Source: an uncultured Muribaculaceae bacterium (GTDB lineage: Bacteria; Bacteroidota; Bacteroidia; Bacteroidales; Muribaculaceae). From it: a stretch of 64,000 bases of DNA. A model generated the notes under the pieces. The model made no database searches, was not told the origin of the DNA, and was given only the letters and a program-made list of their open reading frames with translations. The DNA is taken from positions 62,001 to 126,000 of the forward strand of contig CAJUIT010000005.1 in the NCBI GenBank assembly GCA_910586565.1. Reading direction: 5' to 3'. Shown here piece after piece: positions 39,744-49,177 of the stretch (its first letter is position 1; every line of letters begins with the position of its first letter). The translations under genes were made by a program, and so were the position numbers.

Positions 39744-42665
39744 TTATTTTACAAGTACCTTCTTGCCGGCGATGATGTAGAGCCCGGGGGCGAGGGATTT
39801 CACATCCTCCTGCGAGGCATTGCGCTTGATGCACATGCCCTGCATGTTGTAGATGTCGTTGGGGCGCTCGGGTTGGGCGATGGTATCTATTCCGATTTCA
39901 TCCACACCGGCAGCATAATCCTGAACGGAGAACTCTGCTACGGGAGCGTTGGCATAGAGAGTCTCGGCAATGATCTTGCAATCGGTCACAACGTCGCCGT
40001 CGGCCTGAGCGCTTTCGCCGCCTCGGTCCACAAGAGTCACATTGCCCTCGTTGTCAACGGTGGCGAACTCAGGGTTGGTCGAGCGCCAGAAGATGTAGGG
40101 GAGCGAGGCATTGGCAGGTGACATAGTAACCGAGAACTTGTAAGTTTCGCCGGGTTTGAGAGCCACGGTAGCTTTGCCTTCTACTTCTAAATTATCGATA
40201 GGGATCAGGTCGTAGCCAGAGAAGCGATACCAGCAGCGGGTGAAGTTGTAATATGTATCCACGTAGCCGGGTGTCACATAGAGAGGACAGTCGTAGTAGC
40301 TGAACGAATTGTTGTTGGCGGCGGGGGGAGTGAGGGCGGTGATGCTAACGCCGGCCAGCTCATTGGCGCCATCGAAAGCTTTCTCACCTATCTCTGTCAC
40401 CTCGCTGCCGATAGCGATGTTCTTGATATTGTTGCCGGCGAAGGCATTGTCGCCAATGGTCTTGGCGTGGGGAGGGAGTACAAGTTCGGTAAGGCCGCAG
40501 CCGTTGAAGGCATTAGCGCCTATGGTCTCGATAGAGCTGCCGAAGTTTACAGTGCTGAGGTTAGCAGCCCCGTTGAACGCATTGTCGGAAATTGCAGTAA
40601 CGGCGTTGCCGTAAGTGACCGTTGACACATCGGAGCCGATGCATCCTGTCAGATTGCGGCCAATATAAATATTCGCTATGGCAGTATTTTGCAGGATGTC
40701 AGCCCCGATGCTGATTTCTTTGTTTCCATCCTCAAGAATAAATGAATTCAACTTTGAGCATCCATTAAAGGCACCGTCGCCAATGGTGGTTACCGAGTTG
40801 GGGATGGTGATGCTTGCCAAGCCGTAGCAACTGCGGAACGCGTCATTGCCGATATAGGCCACCGAGTTGGGGATGTCGATGCTTGTAAGTTCTGAGCAAT
40901 GATTGAACGCGTCGTTGCCGACATAGGTCACCGAGTTGCCGATTTTGATGCTGGCCAAGCCGTAGCAATAATTGAACGCGCCGTTGCCGATATAGGTCAC
41001 CGAGTTGCCGATTTTGATGCTGGCCAAGCCGTAGCAACTGCGGAACGCTTCATTGCCGATATAGGTCACCGAGTTAGGGATGTCGATACTTGTAAGTTCT
41101 GAGCAATCACGGAACGCGCCGTTGCCGATACAAGTCACCGAATTGGGGATGTCGATACTTGTAAGTTCTGAGCAATAATTAAACGCGTCGTCGCCGAGAT
41201 GTGTCACCGAGTTGCCGATTTTGATGCTCGTCAGACCGCCGCAATCTCTGAACGCGCCGCCTTTGATAGAAGTCACCGAATTGGGGATGTCGATGCTTGT
41301 AAGTCCTGAACACCCACGGAAAGCTTCCGAGCCGATAATGTTTAATGTCTCAGGAAGTTTAACTTCGGTAAGACCTGAGCAGTATCTAAATGCATTAGCC
41401 CCTATGATCTTGAGCTTTTTTGGCAATACAAGCGATTTTAATGTTGAGTTGCCATAACTGTTGCCAATGACATCATAGCCGATAGACGTTACAGTATAGA
41501 ATTTATCATTCCAGACCACACGTTCGGGTATGGACATTGTAGTCATACTGCTATAATCTCCTTTTACAAGAGCCACATCGTTTTCGCTTATACGACGATA
41601 GTTGAACACATCGTCGCTAAAAGCTGTCGCAACTTCGCCGGCTTCGTCTTTCAGATTCGAGAATTTCTCCCACTCCGAAGGAAGGTAATCATTTAAAGTT
41701 CCTGCAGGCACGGTGACCTCAATGGAATAGTCCTGGAAAGAATCATTGATATCAGGAGGGAGTATGGCTTGCACATTTAGACCATTTAAGCCATTGCATT
41801 TATAAAATGCACGATAGCCGATAGAAGACACCGAGTTAGGGATTGTAAACACACCCTTGATATTATCAGGCACAAAATACAACTCGGTTTTATCATTGTT
41901 CCAAATGCATCCATCCTCCACGCAACTGCCCTCGGCCGGATACCCGATAGCAATTACATTATACGGAAATGGATTGCCTATTGACTTAGGATATGCTGAT
42001 TTTATCATACCACGGCAACCGTTGAAGGCATTATCGCCGATAGAAGTCACCGAGTTAGGGATGATGAGGCTTCCCAGTTGGCTGCAATCTTTGAAGGCTT
42101 CATCGCCGATAGAAGTCACAGAGTAGGGGATGTCGATGCTTCTCAAAGCGCTGCAAGCTTGGAACGTACTGCTGCCGATAGAAGTCACCGAGTAGGGGAT
42201 GTCGATGCTTCTCAAAGCGCTGCAAGCTTGGAACGCACTGCTGCCGATAGAAGTCACCGAGTTAGGGATGTCTATGCTTTCCAGGGCGCTGCAATTTTGG
42301 AATGCAGCGCCGCCGATTGAAGTCACCGAGTTAGGGATGGTAACATGATTCAGATCGCATCCATAGAACGAAACGAAGCCAATTTCAACCACTGAATATG
42401 TAGTGTTGTCATAAGAAACTTCTGATGGAATTACCAATGTTCCGGAAACAGCATTGCCGGGCTTCATCCTTCCCTCCAACGTGCTGTAATAACCTTTCGC
42501 AGTCCGGACAGTTTTGTATGTGTAACTAATCACTTCGTAGTTAAGGGTCTGCCCTTCGTAGGTGAAGGTAAAGGCGGAGAGCTGCGTCGGAATCAGCGTC
42601 AGCAGCATCAGCCACAGTAGCACCGGCAACGAAGCCGATACTCGTTTGTGTAGTTTTTTACTCAT
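39744..42665 (-). CDS. BspA-like leucine-rich-repeat surface protein
   Basis: A 973-residue exported protein. A signal peptide (LPVLLWLMLLTLIPTQLSAF) is followed by two arrays of LRR_5/TpLRR repeats of about 23 residues, with the consensus SVTSIGxxAFxxCSxLxSIxIPN. The first spans about residues 85-225 and the second about 400-650; a degenerate set runs to about 770. A bacterial Ig-like segment (VALKPGETYKFSVTMSPANA) comes next, and the protein ends in a sorting-like tail (IYNMQGMCIKRNA...LAPGLYIIAGKKVLVK). Proteins of this type mediate adhesion or protein binding at the cell surface. The repeat DNA is nearly identical between units and may vary in copy number. Confidence 0.9.
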   Translation of the reverse strand: MSKKLHKRVSASLPVLLWLMLLTLIPTQLSAFTFTYEGQTLNYEVISYTYKTVRTAKGYYSTLEGRMKPGNAVSGTLVIPSEVSYDNTTYSVVEIGFVSFYGCDLNHVTIPNSVTSIGGAAFQNCSALESIDIPNSVTSIGSSAFQACSALRSIDIPYSVTSIGSSTFQACSALRSIDIPYSVTSIGDEAFKDCSQLGSLIIPNSVTSIGDNAFNGCRGMIKSAYPKSIGNPFPYNVIAIGYPAEGSCVEDGCIWNNDKTELYFVPDNIKGVFTIPNSVSSIGYRAFYKCNGLNGLNVQAILPPDINDSFQDYSIEVTVPAGTLNDYLPSEWEKFSNLKDEAGEVATAFSDDVFNYRRISENDVALVKGDYSSMTTMSIPERVVWNDKFYTVTSIGYDVIGNSYGNSTLKSLVLPKKLKIIGANAFRYCSGLTEVKLPETLNIIGSEAFRGCSGLTSIDIPNSVTSIKGGAFRDCGGLTSIKIGNSVTHLGDDAFNYCSELTSIDIPNSVTCIGNGAFRDCSELTSIDIPNSVTYIGNEAFRSCYGLASIKIGNSVTYIGNGAFNYCYGLASIKIGNSVTYVGNDAFNHCSELTSIDIPNSVAYIGNDAFRSCYGLASITIPNSVTTIGDGAFNGCSKLNSFILEDGNKEISIGADILQNTAIANIYIGRNLTGCIGSDVSTVTYGNAVTAISDNAFNGAANLSTVNFGSSIETIGANAFNGCGLTELVLPPHAKTIGDNAFAGNNIKNIAIGSEVTEIGEKAFDGANELAGVSITALTPPAANNNSFSYYDCPLYVTPGYVDTYYNFTRCWYRFSGYDLIPIDNLEVEGKATVALKPGETYKFSVTMSPANASLPYIFWRSTNPEFATVDNEGNVTLVDRGGESAQADGDVVTDCKIIAETLYANAPVAEFSVQDYAAGVDEIGIDTIAQPERPNDIYNMQGMCIKRNASQEDVKSLAPGLYIIAGKKVLVK

Positions 42666-43288
42666 GTTGTTTTGGTTTTGTGTTTATTTGTTGATTGATT
42701 CTGGTTGTTTTCTTCATTGCATTGGATGCAATATCCTGAAATTCTTCGGAATTGAGGGCTTGATAGGCATTGTAATGCCGGAATGGCCGGAAGCTTTTCA
42801 GCGATTTTTGAGCGCAACAATTCCATCCCGACCGTGGTATCACACTCTGAACGGGAAGCTATGTTGTGATGTTGATAAAGGATTTGCCAGAGGGATTCTT
42901 TATTCACTGTGAAAGCTATGCCTTGGTCTTCCTCTCGTCGGCGATAATGTTTGGTACGAAAAAAAGCGTAGGAATCTGTATCTGTTACCGTCCTACTTTC
43001 TGAGGCTTCTCGCATTGCCCATTTCCTGTCGGACGGCAACTGCAGAAGCCCACGCTCGTATATGTAATATGCACGTCCGACAGTGTCCTTCACAAGACAC
43101 ATTGCCGGATGCAGGGTATTACATATCCACGGGCATCTACCGTTGCTCCTCCTTGACAGGAAAATGAAATTTTGCGAGAATTTCAGAAAGTCAAGAATCA
43201 GCGCGGATAAACGCTTTCCATTATGTTATTTCAACATCCCGCCTCACATATTCCCGAAGCGGGCTTCTGCTATGGCGAGTTGCTGTTG
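42666..43288 (-). other. Long leader or unassigned segment before the BspA-like gene
   Basis: Between the promoter at 43289-43319 and the ATG at 42665 lie about 620 bases on the minus strand. One 146-codon frame (43102-42662) and one 61-codon frame (42843-42658, overlapping the BspA ATG) are open, but neither has a convincing protein pattern. A 7-T run near 42960 could hide a frameshift. It may be a structured leader or a decayed gene. The remaining bases to 43546 hold only the hairpin 43458-43482. Confidence 0.35.
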
Positions 43289-43319
43289 CAAAAGTAGTTA
43301 TAATTTTTGTGCTTTGCAA
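43289..43319 (-). promoter_or_regulatory. Promoter upstream of the BspA-like gene
   Basis: Minus-strand TTG (43319-43317), a 20-base spacer and TACTTTTG (43296-43289), a full Bacteroidetes consensus with no closer alternative before the gene. Confidence 0.6.
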
Positions 43320-43457
43320 TTATTTTAACTGTGCCGGATAATTCTTAACACATTTCACTCTCCGGCAGAACTATCATGTGAGTAGTTGGTTGTCACACTA
43401 CGCGATTCGGCGCCTAACACCCAAAATGGCATCAAAATGCTTTCTCTCCGTGACTTG

Positions 43458-43482
43458 GGTGTGTCATGAATTTTGACACACC
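43458..43482 (-). terminator. Hairpin downstream of the exported hypothetical gene
   Basis: GGTGTGTCA with TGACACACC around a 7-base loop, 64 bases beyond the stop at 43547. The same stem core occurs at 21572-21608 and 30091-30127. There is no good U-tract. Confidence 0.45.
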
Positions 43483-43546
43483 GCCATGCAAGTATGTATC
43501 ATTGACTACCGATTTTGCTATGGCTGCTATCAAAAAGCGGAGGGGG

Positions 43547-44656
43547 TTACTGGATGAAGGGGCGGACGAGGTCGACGAAGTTTTCGAGGGGGATGGTTTG
43601 GCCGGCGGTGAAGTGAACGCGGTGGAGCTCGCCGTTGAGGATGAGGTCGACGTCGGTTTCCTGCGCCATGTAGTCCTTGGGGTAATAGGAGATGTTGCCA
43701 CCGGTCACGTTGCCTTTTTCCCAACGGAAGCTGATTTTAAATGCTGCGAGAGCCTCCACATCAGCGGCCTCTCCATCGGCGGAGCGTGTGGCGCTAAACG
43801 GGAGGAAATCAATGCGGTCGGTCGTTGTGCGAAGCACCACATCGGTGTGCCCTTCAGCATCGGTCGCCATGATATCCGTGGCCTCGGGTTGGCCGGCGAC
43901 GGCCGGAGCGGCAACGGAGGTGTAGGTAACCTGCTCCTCTTCAAGGGGTGCGTCGTTGGCTATGAGGCGATAGGCATCCAGGCCATCGCTCAACCGCAGC
44001 GATGCCCGGAACACGCGCAGACGGGCGAGATCGGGCTCTGCCGATTTCACCGTTGATATTACGAGCGTGGCTCCTTTCATGTAGTTAAGGGTGAGCGAAG
44101 CATCGGGGTTGGTGGTTATGTTGCCTGCCCCGGGGATAACTTTGAGGATTGTTGTGAAGTCGGAGCCGCCGGGAAGCGTCCCTTTCATGGTGATGCGGTC
44201 GTCGAACGACTTGATTTCGCCTGCATAATCCGACTTCAACACAATTGTGCAAAACAACGGCAATTCATCGCTGTAGGTCATTACGAGCACCGAATCGGCC
44301 GGGGAAGCAAAGTATTTTTCATTTATCCTGCCGTTGGTGAGGTCGATATCGGTAAACGCAACGTCGGTTGATGAATCAAGGCCGCGTCGATAGCCGGTGA
44401 TACGGCTGCCGAGCGGCACGGAATGGTAAATCGTGAGGGTTGACAGGTTGGTTTCTCCGTCGTTTATCTCGATATGCTCATCGGGATATGTGCCATAGAT
44501 TGTTGCCGCGGTGAGAGCGCCACCAATCTTTACAGCCTCGGCCGCCTCGCGTGCGGGCTTATCAAAGGTTAAAGAGTCGGCTTTTGCGGCCGCTGCCGAC
44601 AATGAAACCGCAGCTCCCGCAAGAGCCGCGCAAATGAATATGAGTTTTTTTAACAT
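43547..44656 (-). CDS. Exported hypothetical protein
   Basis: A 369-residue protein with a clear signal peptide (LIFICAALAGAAVSLSAAAA). The mature part is rich in Thr, Asp and Gly with alternating beta-like strands (LSTLTIYHSVPLGSRITGY, ATLVISTVKSAEPDLARLRVF). No membrane segment or catalytic motif is visible. The style resembles Bacteroidetes fimbrial/surface or DUF-type exported beta proteins, but I cannot name a family. It has its own -7 element and is not in an operon. Confidence 0.65.
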   Translation of the reverse strand: MLKKLIFICAALAGAAVSLSAAAAKADSLTFDKPAREAAEAVKIGGALTAATIYGTYPDEHIEINDGETNLSTLTIYHSVPLGSRITGYRRGLDSSTDVAFTDIDLTNGRINEKYFASPADSVLVMTYSDELPLFCTIVLKSDYAGEIKSFDDRITMKGTLPGGSDFTTILKVIPGAGNITTNPDASLTLNYMKGATLVISTVKSAEPDLARLRVFRASLRLSDGLDAYRLIANDAPLEEEQVTYTSVAAPAVAGQPEATDIMATDAEGHTDVVLRTTTDRIDFLPFSATRSADGEAADVEALAAFKISFRWEKGNVTGGNISYYPKDYMAQETDVDLILNGELHRVHFTAGQTIPLENFVDLVRPFIQ

Positions 44657-44675
44657 GTCAACAAATTTTCCGCCG

Positions 44676-44683
44676 CAAAATTA
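44676..44683 (-). promoter_or_regulatory. -7 element of the exported hypothetical gene
   Basis: TAATTTTG on the minus strand, 20 bases before the ATG at 44656. Confidence 0.5.
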
Positions 44684-44755
44684 CTCATTTGTTTCCAAAT
44701 ATCGCCCACTCCCCAGTAGACCCCAAAACATTCCTACATAAACTTTAGAGCATCA

Positions 44756-44935
44756 GTAAGTCATGAAAATTATTACGTATATGAGAAATATAGAAACTTT
44801 ATATCCTTGCCGGAGTTTTTTCGGCTCCTTTCACCCTCATCTTCAGTCGTGTAGCACGCTACACTCCTTCATCTTCGGGCAAAAATCGCTCGAAAAAACT
44901 TCCGTCAATGATATAAAATAATTTCCACGACTTAC
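44756..44935. repeat. Imperfect palindromic element of about 180 bases
   Basis: The outer arms GTAAGTCATGAAAATTATT (44756-44774) and the inverted 44917-44935 match at 17 of 19 positions. The inner arms TATATC...CGGAGTTTTTTCG (44800 on) and its inverted partner (to 44915) match with scattered changes. The centre GTGTAGC-AC-GCTACAC (44849-44864) is perfect. The left arm has about 25 extra bases. It fills the divergent intergenic region between 44656 and 45103 and has no coding content. Confidence 0.8.
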
Positions 44936-45102
44936 TTATTCGCGGATATGTTATAACTCCGGATGGGGTAATTGGGGCGGGGATTTAGCGGAAAGGGGTG
45001 GAATGGTCGTTCTTAAGGGTAGGCAGGCTGATGCCCGGATGGAACTGCCGGCAGGTTTTGCCGGTGGCGGAGATGTGGGATGAAAACAGCCTGAAAATAA
45101 CC

Positions 45103-46617
45103 ATGATGAAACGATTTGCGATATTGATTGCCGCAGGCGCAATTGCTGCGGCGCAGGCTTCGGGAAGCTGTGCGGGAACGGGTATTGAGAAAAAGGGCGC
45201 ACCGGTGTGCGACAACCTGAGAGTGTGCGTCACCGACAACGTGAAGGGGGCGGCGATGCCGCAACCCGACTACACAGTGAGTTTGCGTCCACAAAAAGGT
45301 GAACGGCTATTTCACTCAAAGGTGGTTGAGCGGCAGATTGCGAAAATCAAGGCACAGCTCACCAACAGAAAGTTAGCATGGATGTTTGAGAACTGTTTCC
45401 CCAACACTCTCGACACCACGGTGCACTACCGCACCGGCGAGGATGGCAAACACGACACGTTTGTCTACACAGGCGACATCCACGCCATGTGGCTACGCGA
45501 TTCGGGGGCACAGGTGTGGCCCTACGTTCAACTTGCCAATGCCGACCCCGAGCTGAAGGATATGATTGAAGGGGTGATACGTAGGCAGTTCAAGTGCATT
45601 TTGCTCGACCCCTACGCAAACGCGTTCAACGACGGCCCCACGGGGGGAGAATGGATGACCGACCTCACCGACATGATTCCCGATGTGCACGAGCGCAAAT
45701 GGGAAATCGACTCGCTGTGCTACCCGCTGCGTCTGGCCTACGAATATTGGAAAGTGACCGGCGACGCAAGCATTTTCGACGACGAATGGCTCGCCGCCAT
45801 GAACCGCATATATGCCACTCTCATCGAGCAGCAGCGCAAGGAGGGTGTGGGCCCCTATAAGTTCCAACGTCGCACCGAGCGCGCCCTCGACACCCTCAAT
45901 AACAACGGGCTCGGAGCACCCGTGAAGCCCTGCGGCCTAATCGTGTCGAGTTTCCGCCCGGCGGACGACGCCACCACACTGCAGTTTCTTGTCCCCTCCA
46001 ACTTCTTTGCTGTGTCGTCGCTGCGAAAGGGAGCCGAGATTCTGTCGACGGTCAACGGCGACCACGAATTTGCCGCACGCTGCAATGCCCTGGCCGACGA
46101 GGTGGAGGGAGCCTTGAAAAAATATGCCGTCTACAATCACCCTGAATTCGGTGAAATCTATGCTTTCGAGGTCGACGGCTTTGGAAACCGAATGCTGATG
46201 GACGACGCCAATGTGCCGAGTCTGCTTGCAATGCCCTACCTTGGCGATGTTGCCGTGGACGACCCAATCTATCAGAATACCCGCCGCTTCGTGTGGAGCG
46301 ACAGCAACCCCTACTTTTTCAAAGGTGTGGCCGGCGAGGGTATCGGCGGCCCCCATATTGGCTACGGAATGGCGTGGCCCATGAGCATTATGATGAAAGC
46401 CTTCACCTCAACCGACGACAACGAGATTCGCGAATGCGTGGCGATGCTTCTCAACACCGATGCCGGAAAGGGATTCATGCACGAATCGTTCAATGTTGAC
46501 GACCCCGCCGATTTCACCCGCGAATGGTTCGCGTGGCAGAACACCCTGTTCGGCGAACTCATAATGAAACTTGTGAACGAAGGTAAAACCGACCTTCTCA
46601 ACTCCATCCCCGAATAA
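45103..46617 (+). CDS. Exo-alpha-1,6-mannosidase (GH125)
   Basis: A 504-residue exported enzyme of the GH125 family (formerly DUF1237), which removes terminal alpha-1,6-mannose from N-glycan-type mannans. The ATG at 45103 (or 45106) gives a signal peptide, FAILIAAGAIAAAQASGSC, possibly a lipobox. Diagnostic blocks are IHAMWLRDSGAQVWPYV, GEWMTDLTDMIPDVHERKWEIDSLCYP, DANVPSLLAMPYLG and ESFNVDDPADFTREWFAWQN. A longer frame to 44998 lacks signal-peptide features. It starts a plus-strand trio of sugar genes (GH125, GH2, aldose epimerase) with spacings of 37 and 9 bases. Confidence 0.92.
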   Translation: MMKRFAILIAAGAIAAAQASGSCAGTGIEKKGAPVCDNLRVCVTDNVKGAAMPQPDYTVSLRPQKGERLFHSKVVERQIAKIKAQLTNRKLAWMFENCFPNTLDTTVHYRTGEDGKHDTFVYTGDIHAMWLRDSGAQVWPYVQLANADPELKDMIEGVIRRQFKCILLDPYANAFNDGPTGGEWMTDLTDMIPDVHERKWEIDSLCYPLRLAYEYWKVTGDASIFDDEWLAAMNRIYATLIEQQRKEGVGPYKFQRRTERALDTLNNNGLGAPVKPCGLIVSSFRPADDATTLQFLVPSNFFAVSSLRKGAEILSTVNGDHEFAARCNALADEVEGALKKYAVYNHPEFGEIYAFEVDGFGNRMLMDDANVPSLLAMPYLGDVAVDDPIYQNTRRFVWSDSNPYFFKGVAGEGIGGPHIGYGMAWPMSIMMKAFTSTDDNEIRECVAMLLNTDAGKGFMHESFNVDDPADFTREWFAWQNTLFGELIMKLVNEGKTDLLNSIPE

Positions 46618-46654
46618 AAAACGTTCAGTTGCCTAATCAACCTGTGAAATTCTC

Positions 46655-49168
46655 ATGAAACACTTATATCTTGCCGGGACAATACTTATAGCCGGTGTGT
46701 TATTCCCGTCAACAACCTGCGCCCGCACAGAAACCACATTCACGCATGGATGGAAATTCGCACGGGTCGATGCCGACGGCACACAAAAAGCTTGGCAGGA
46801 TGTGCGTGTGCCCCATGACTGGGCTATTCATGAACCGTTCTCAGGCGATTACGATGTGCAGAATGTCGCCATAAAGCAAAACGGCGAAATTGAAAGCAGC
46901 GAAAAAACCGGTCGCACCGGCGGTTTGCCCTATATGGGTAAAGGGATTTACACCACCACGTTTGAAGTTCCCGACACAACCGGACAAGTGTTCACCCTTG
47001 TGTTCGACGGTGCCATGAGCAACCCGCAGGTAACGGTAAATGGCAGGCATGTGGGGCATTGGGCCTATGGCTACAACTCTTTCTATCTCGATTTACCGGG
47101 GGGCACAATCAATCCGGGAGAAAACACTCTCACGGTAGAACTTGAGAACCACACGCAGTCATCACGATGGTATCCCGGAGCGGGACTATACCGCAATGTT
47201 CACCTTGTGACCACATCGCGGGTTCATGTTCCAACCTGGGGAACCTACGTCACCACTCCCTATGTATCGGCCGAGGAAGCCTCAGTGAAACTTACCACCG
47301 AAATCAAAGGGGCCGAGAAGGGGGAGGCAATCGGGGTGAACACCGACATCATAGCTCCCGACGGAACGATAGCGGCCACAAACAACTCAACATACTATGC
47401 TCACGGGCAAACCTTCACCCAAAACTTCTTGATTGAAAAGCCATTGCGATGGTCGCCTGATTCGCCGTGGCTCTATGTTGCCCGAACCACATTAACCGTT
47501 GACGGTAAGCCTGTTGACGAATACTCCACCCGCTTCGGCATACGCTCACTTGACTTTATTCCGGAAAAAGGATTCTTTCTCAACGGGGAATACACCCGTT
47601 TCAAGGGTGTGTGCAACCATCACGACCTCGGCCCGTTGGGTGCGGCAATCAACCGCTCGGCCCTGCGCCACCAGATTGTAATGCTCAAGGAAATGGGGGC
47701 CAACGCCATAAGAACATCACACAACATGCCGGCACCCGAGCTCGTTGAACTTTGCGACGAGATGGGAATGATGCTCATGGTGGAAGCTTTCGACGACTGG
47801 GGATTCAACCCCAAATGCCCCAACGGATATGGCAAGATTTTTGGAGAATGGGCAGAAAGAGACATGACCAACATGGTGCGGCACTACCGCAACAACGCAT
47901 CGGTGATGATGTGGAGCCTCGGAAACGAAGTTCCAAGCCAATGGAACCCCGACGGAATTGCCGAACTCCAAATGCTACGTGACATTGCCCATCGTGAAGA
48001 CCCCACACGCCCTGTGACCTGCGGCCTTGACCAATACGATGCTGTCATCAACAACGGTTTTGCAGCGGCACTTGATATTCCGGCATTCAATTACAAGCCG
48101 CAATACTACCCCGAGGCCTACGCTCTGTTACCTCAAAAGCTGATGTTGGCAGCCGAGACAGCCTCGACCGTATCGTCGCGTGGAATATATATGTTCCCGA
48201 TGCGATTATCAAATTATGCGAAATATGATAACCACCAGTCATCATCCTACGACATGGAATACGGAGGCTGGTGCAACATCCCCGACCTCGATTTTTCTAT
48301 GGACGATGATTATTCGTGGCTCATCGGCCAGTTCGTGTGGACAGGGTTCGACTATCTCGGCGAACCTTTCCCCTACGATTCCGCCTCCTGGCCTAACCAC
48401 TCGAGTATGTTCGGCATCATCGACCTCGCATCCATTCCAAAGGACCGCTATTGGCTCTACCGTTCGCAATGGAACACAAAGTCGCCCACCCTCCACCTGC
48501 TGCCCCATTGGACATGGCCGGGGCGCGAAGGTGAAGTAACCCCTGTGGTGGCTTACACATCATGGCCAAAAGCCGAACTGTTTGTCAACGGAAAATCGGC
48601 AGGCGTCAAAGAAAAGGCTACTGACAAAAAACTTGATTTTTCCGAAATCGCATCCCTCCCCTGGAGTGACCGCGACAAAAAAAGAAACGTGGCGCTTCGC
48701 AATGATTCAATTGCCATGAGCCGTTACCGCCTGATTTGGGACGATGTTGTGTATGAACCCGGCGAATTGAGAATCGTGGCATACGATGCTGAAGGGAATC
48801 CCGTTGATGAACTCGTGACAAAAACCGCCGGGAAAGCCCATCATATTGTTCTGACTCCTGACCGCACGGAAATAACAGCCGATGGCAACGATTTGGTTTA
48901 CGTCACCGTGCAGGTAGCCGACAAGAACGGCACGATTGTGCCTACTGACACCAGGATGGTTAACTTCAACGTAGACGGAGACGCAGAATTTCTGGCAACC
49001 GCCAATGGCGACCCCACATGTCTGCTCAGTTTCTATTCCCCGAAAATGAAATTATTCAGCGGAGCTGCCACAGTCATTTTGCGAGCCGGAACCAATTCCG
49101 GAACAGCAACCCTCACCGTAACAGCCCCAAATGTAAAACCTGCCACCATCACAATAAACGTTAAGTAG
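46655..49168 (+). CDS. Beta-galactosidase-type glycoside hydrolase (GH2)
   Basis: An 837-residue exported GH2 enzyme. After the signal peptide (YLAGTILIAGVLFPSTTCA) comes the sugar-binding domain (VRVPHDWAIHEPFSGDY), the Ig-like domain and a TIM barrel with RFKGVCNHHDLGPLGAA, the acid/base Glu in WSLGNEVPSQW and the nucleophile Glu in MLAAETAS. A DUF4982-like domain and a C-terminal Ig-like domain (VYVTVQVADKNGTIVPTD) follow. It most likely releases beta-linked galactose; other GH2 specificities cannot be excluded. It is part of the mannosidase/galactosidase/epimerase operon, which suggests degradation of host-type glycans. Confidence 0.9.
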   Translation: MKHLYLAGTILIAGVLFPSTTCARTETTFTHGWKFARVDADGTQKAWQDVRVPHDWAIHEPFSGDYDVQNVAIKQNGEIESSEKTGRTGGLPYMGKGIYTTTFEVPDTTGQVFTLVFDGAMSNPQVTVNGRHVGHWAYGYNSFYLDLPGGTINPGENTLTVELENHTQSSRWYPGAGLYRNVHLVTTSRVHVPTWGTYVTTPYVSAEEASVKLTTEIKGAEKGEAIGVNTDIIAPDGTIAATNNSTYYAHGQTFTQNFLIEKPLRWSPDSPWLYVARTTLTVDGKPVDEYSTRFGIRSLDFIPEKGFFLNGEYTRFKGVCNHHDLGPLGAAINRSALRHQIVMLKEMGANAIRTSHNMPAPELVELCDEMGMMLMVEAFDDWGFNPKCPNGYGKIFGEWAERDMTNMVRHYRNNASVMMWSLGNEVPSQWNPDGIAELQMLRDIAHREDPTRPVTCGLDQYDAVINNGFAAALDIPAFNYKPQYYPEAYALLPQKLMLAAETASTVSSRGIYMFPMRLSNYAKYDNHQSSSYDMEYGGWCNIPDLDFSMDDDYSWLIGQFVWTGFDYLGEPFPYDSASWPNHSSMFGIIDLASIPKDRYWLYRSQWNTKSPTLHLLPHWTWPGREGEVTPVVAYTSWPKAELFVNGKSAGVKEKATDKKLDFSEIASLPWSDRDKKRNVALRNDSIAMSRYRLIWDDVVYEPGELRIVAYDAEGNPVDELVTKTAGKAHHIVLTPDRTEITADGNDLVYVTVQVADKNGTIVPTDTRMVNFNVDGDAEFLATANGDPTCLLSFYSPKMKLFSGAATVILRAGTNSGTATLTVTAPNVKPATITINVK

Positions 49169-49177
49169 TCCACTCCC

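Noticed and set aside
40780..42340. Regularly spaced repeats that might suggest a CRISPR array
   Set aside because: They are codon-phased repeats of the LRR protein with no unique spacers and no cas genes nearby.
42662..43102. 146-codon minus-strand gene before the LRR protein
   Set aside because: Low-quality protein text, overlap with the LRR start and competing frames; kept only as an unassigned leader.
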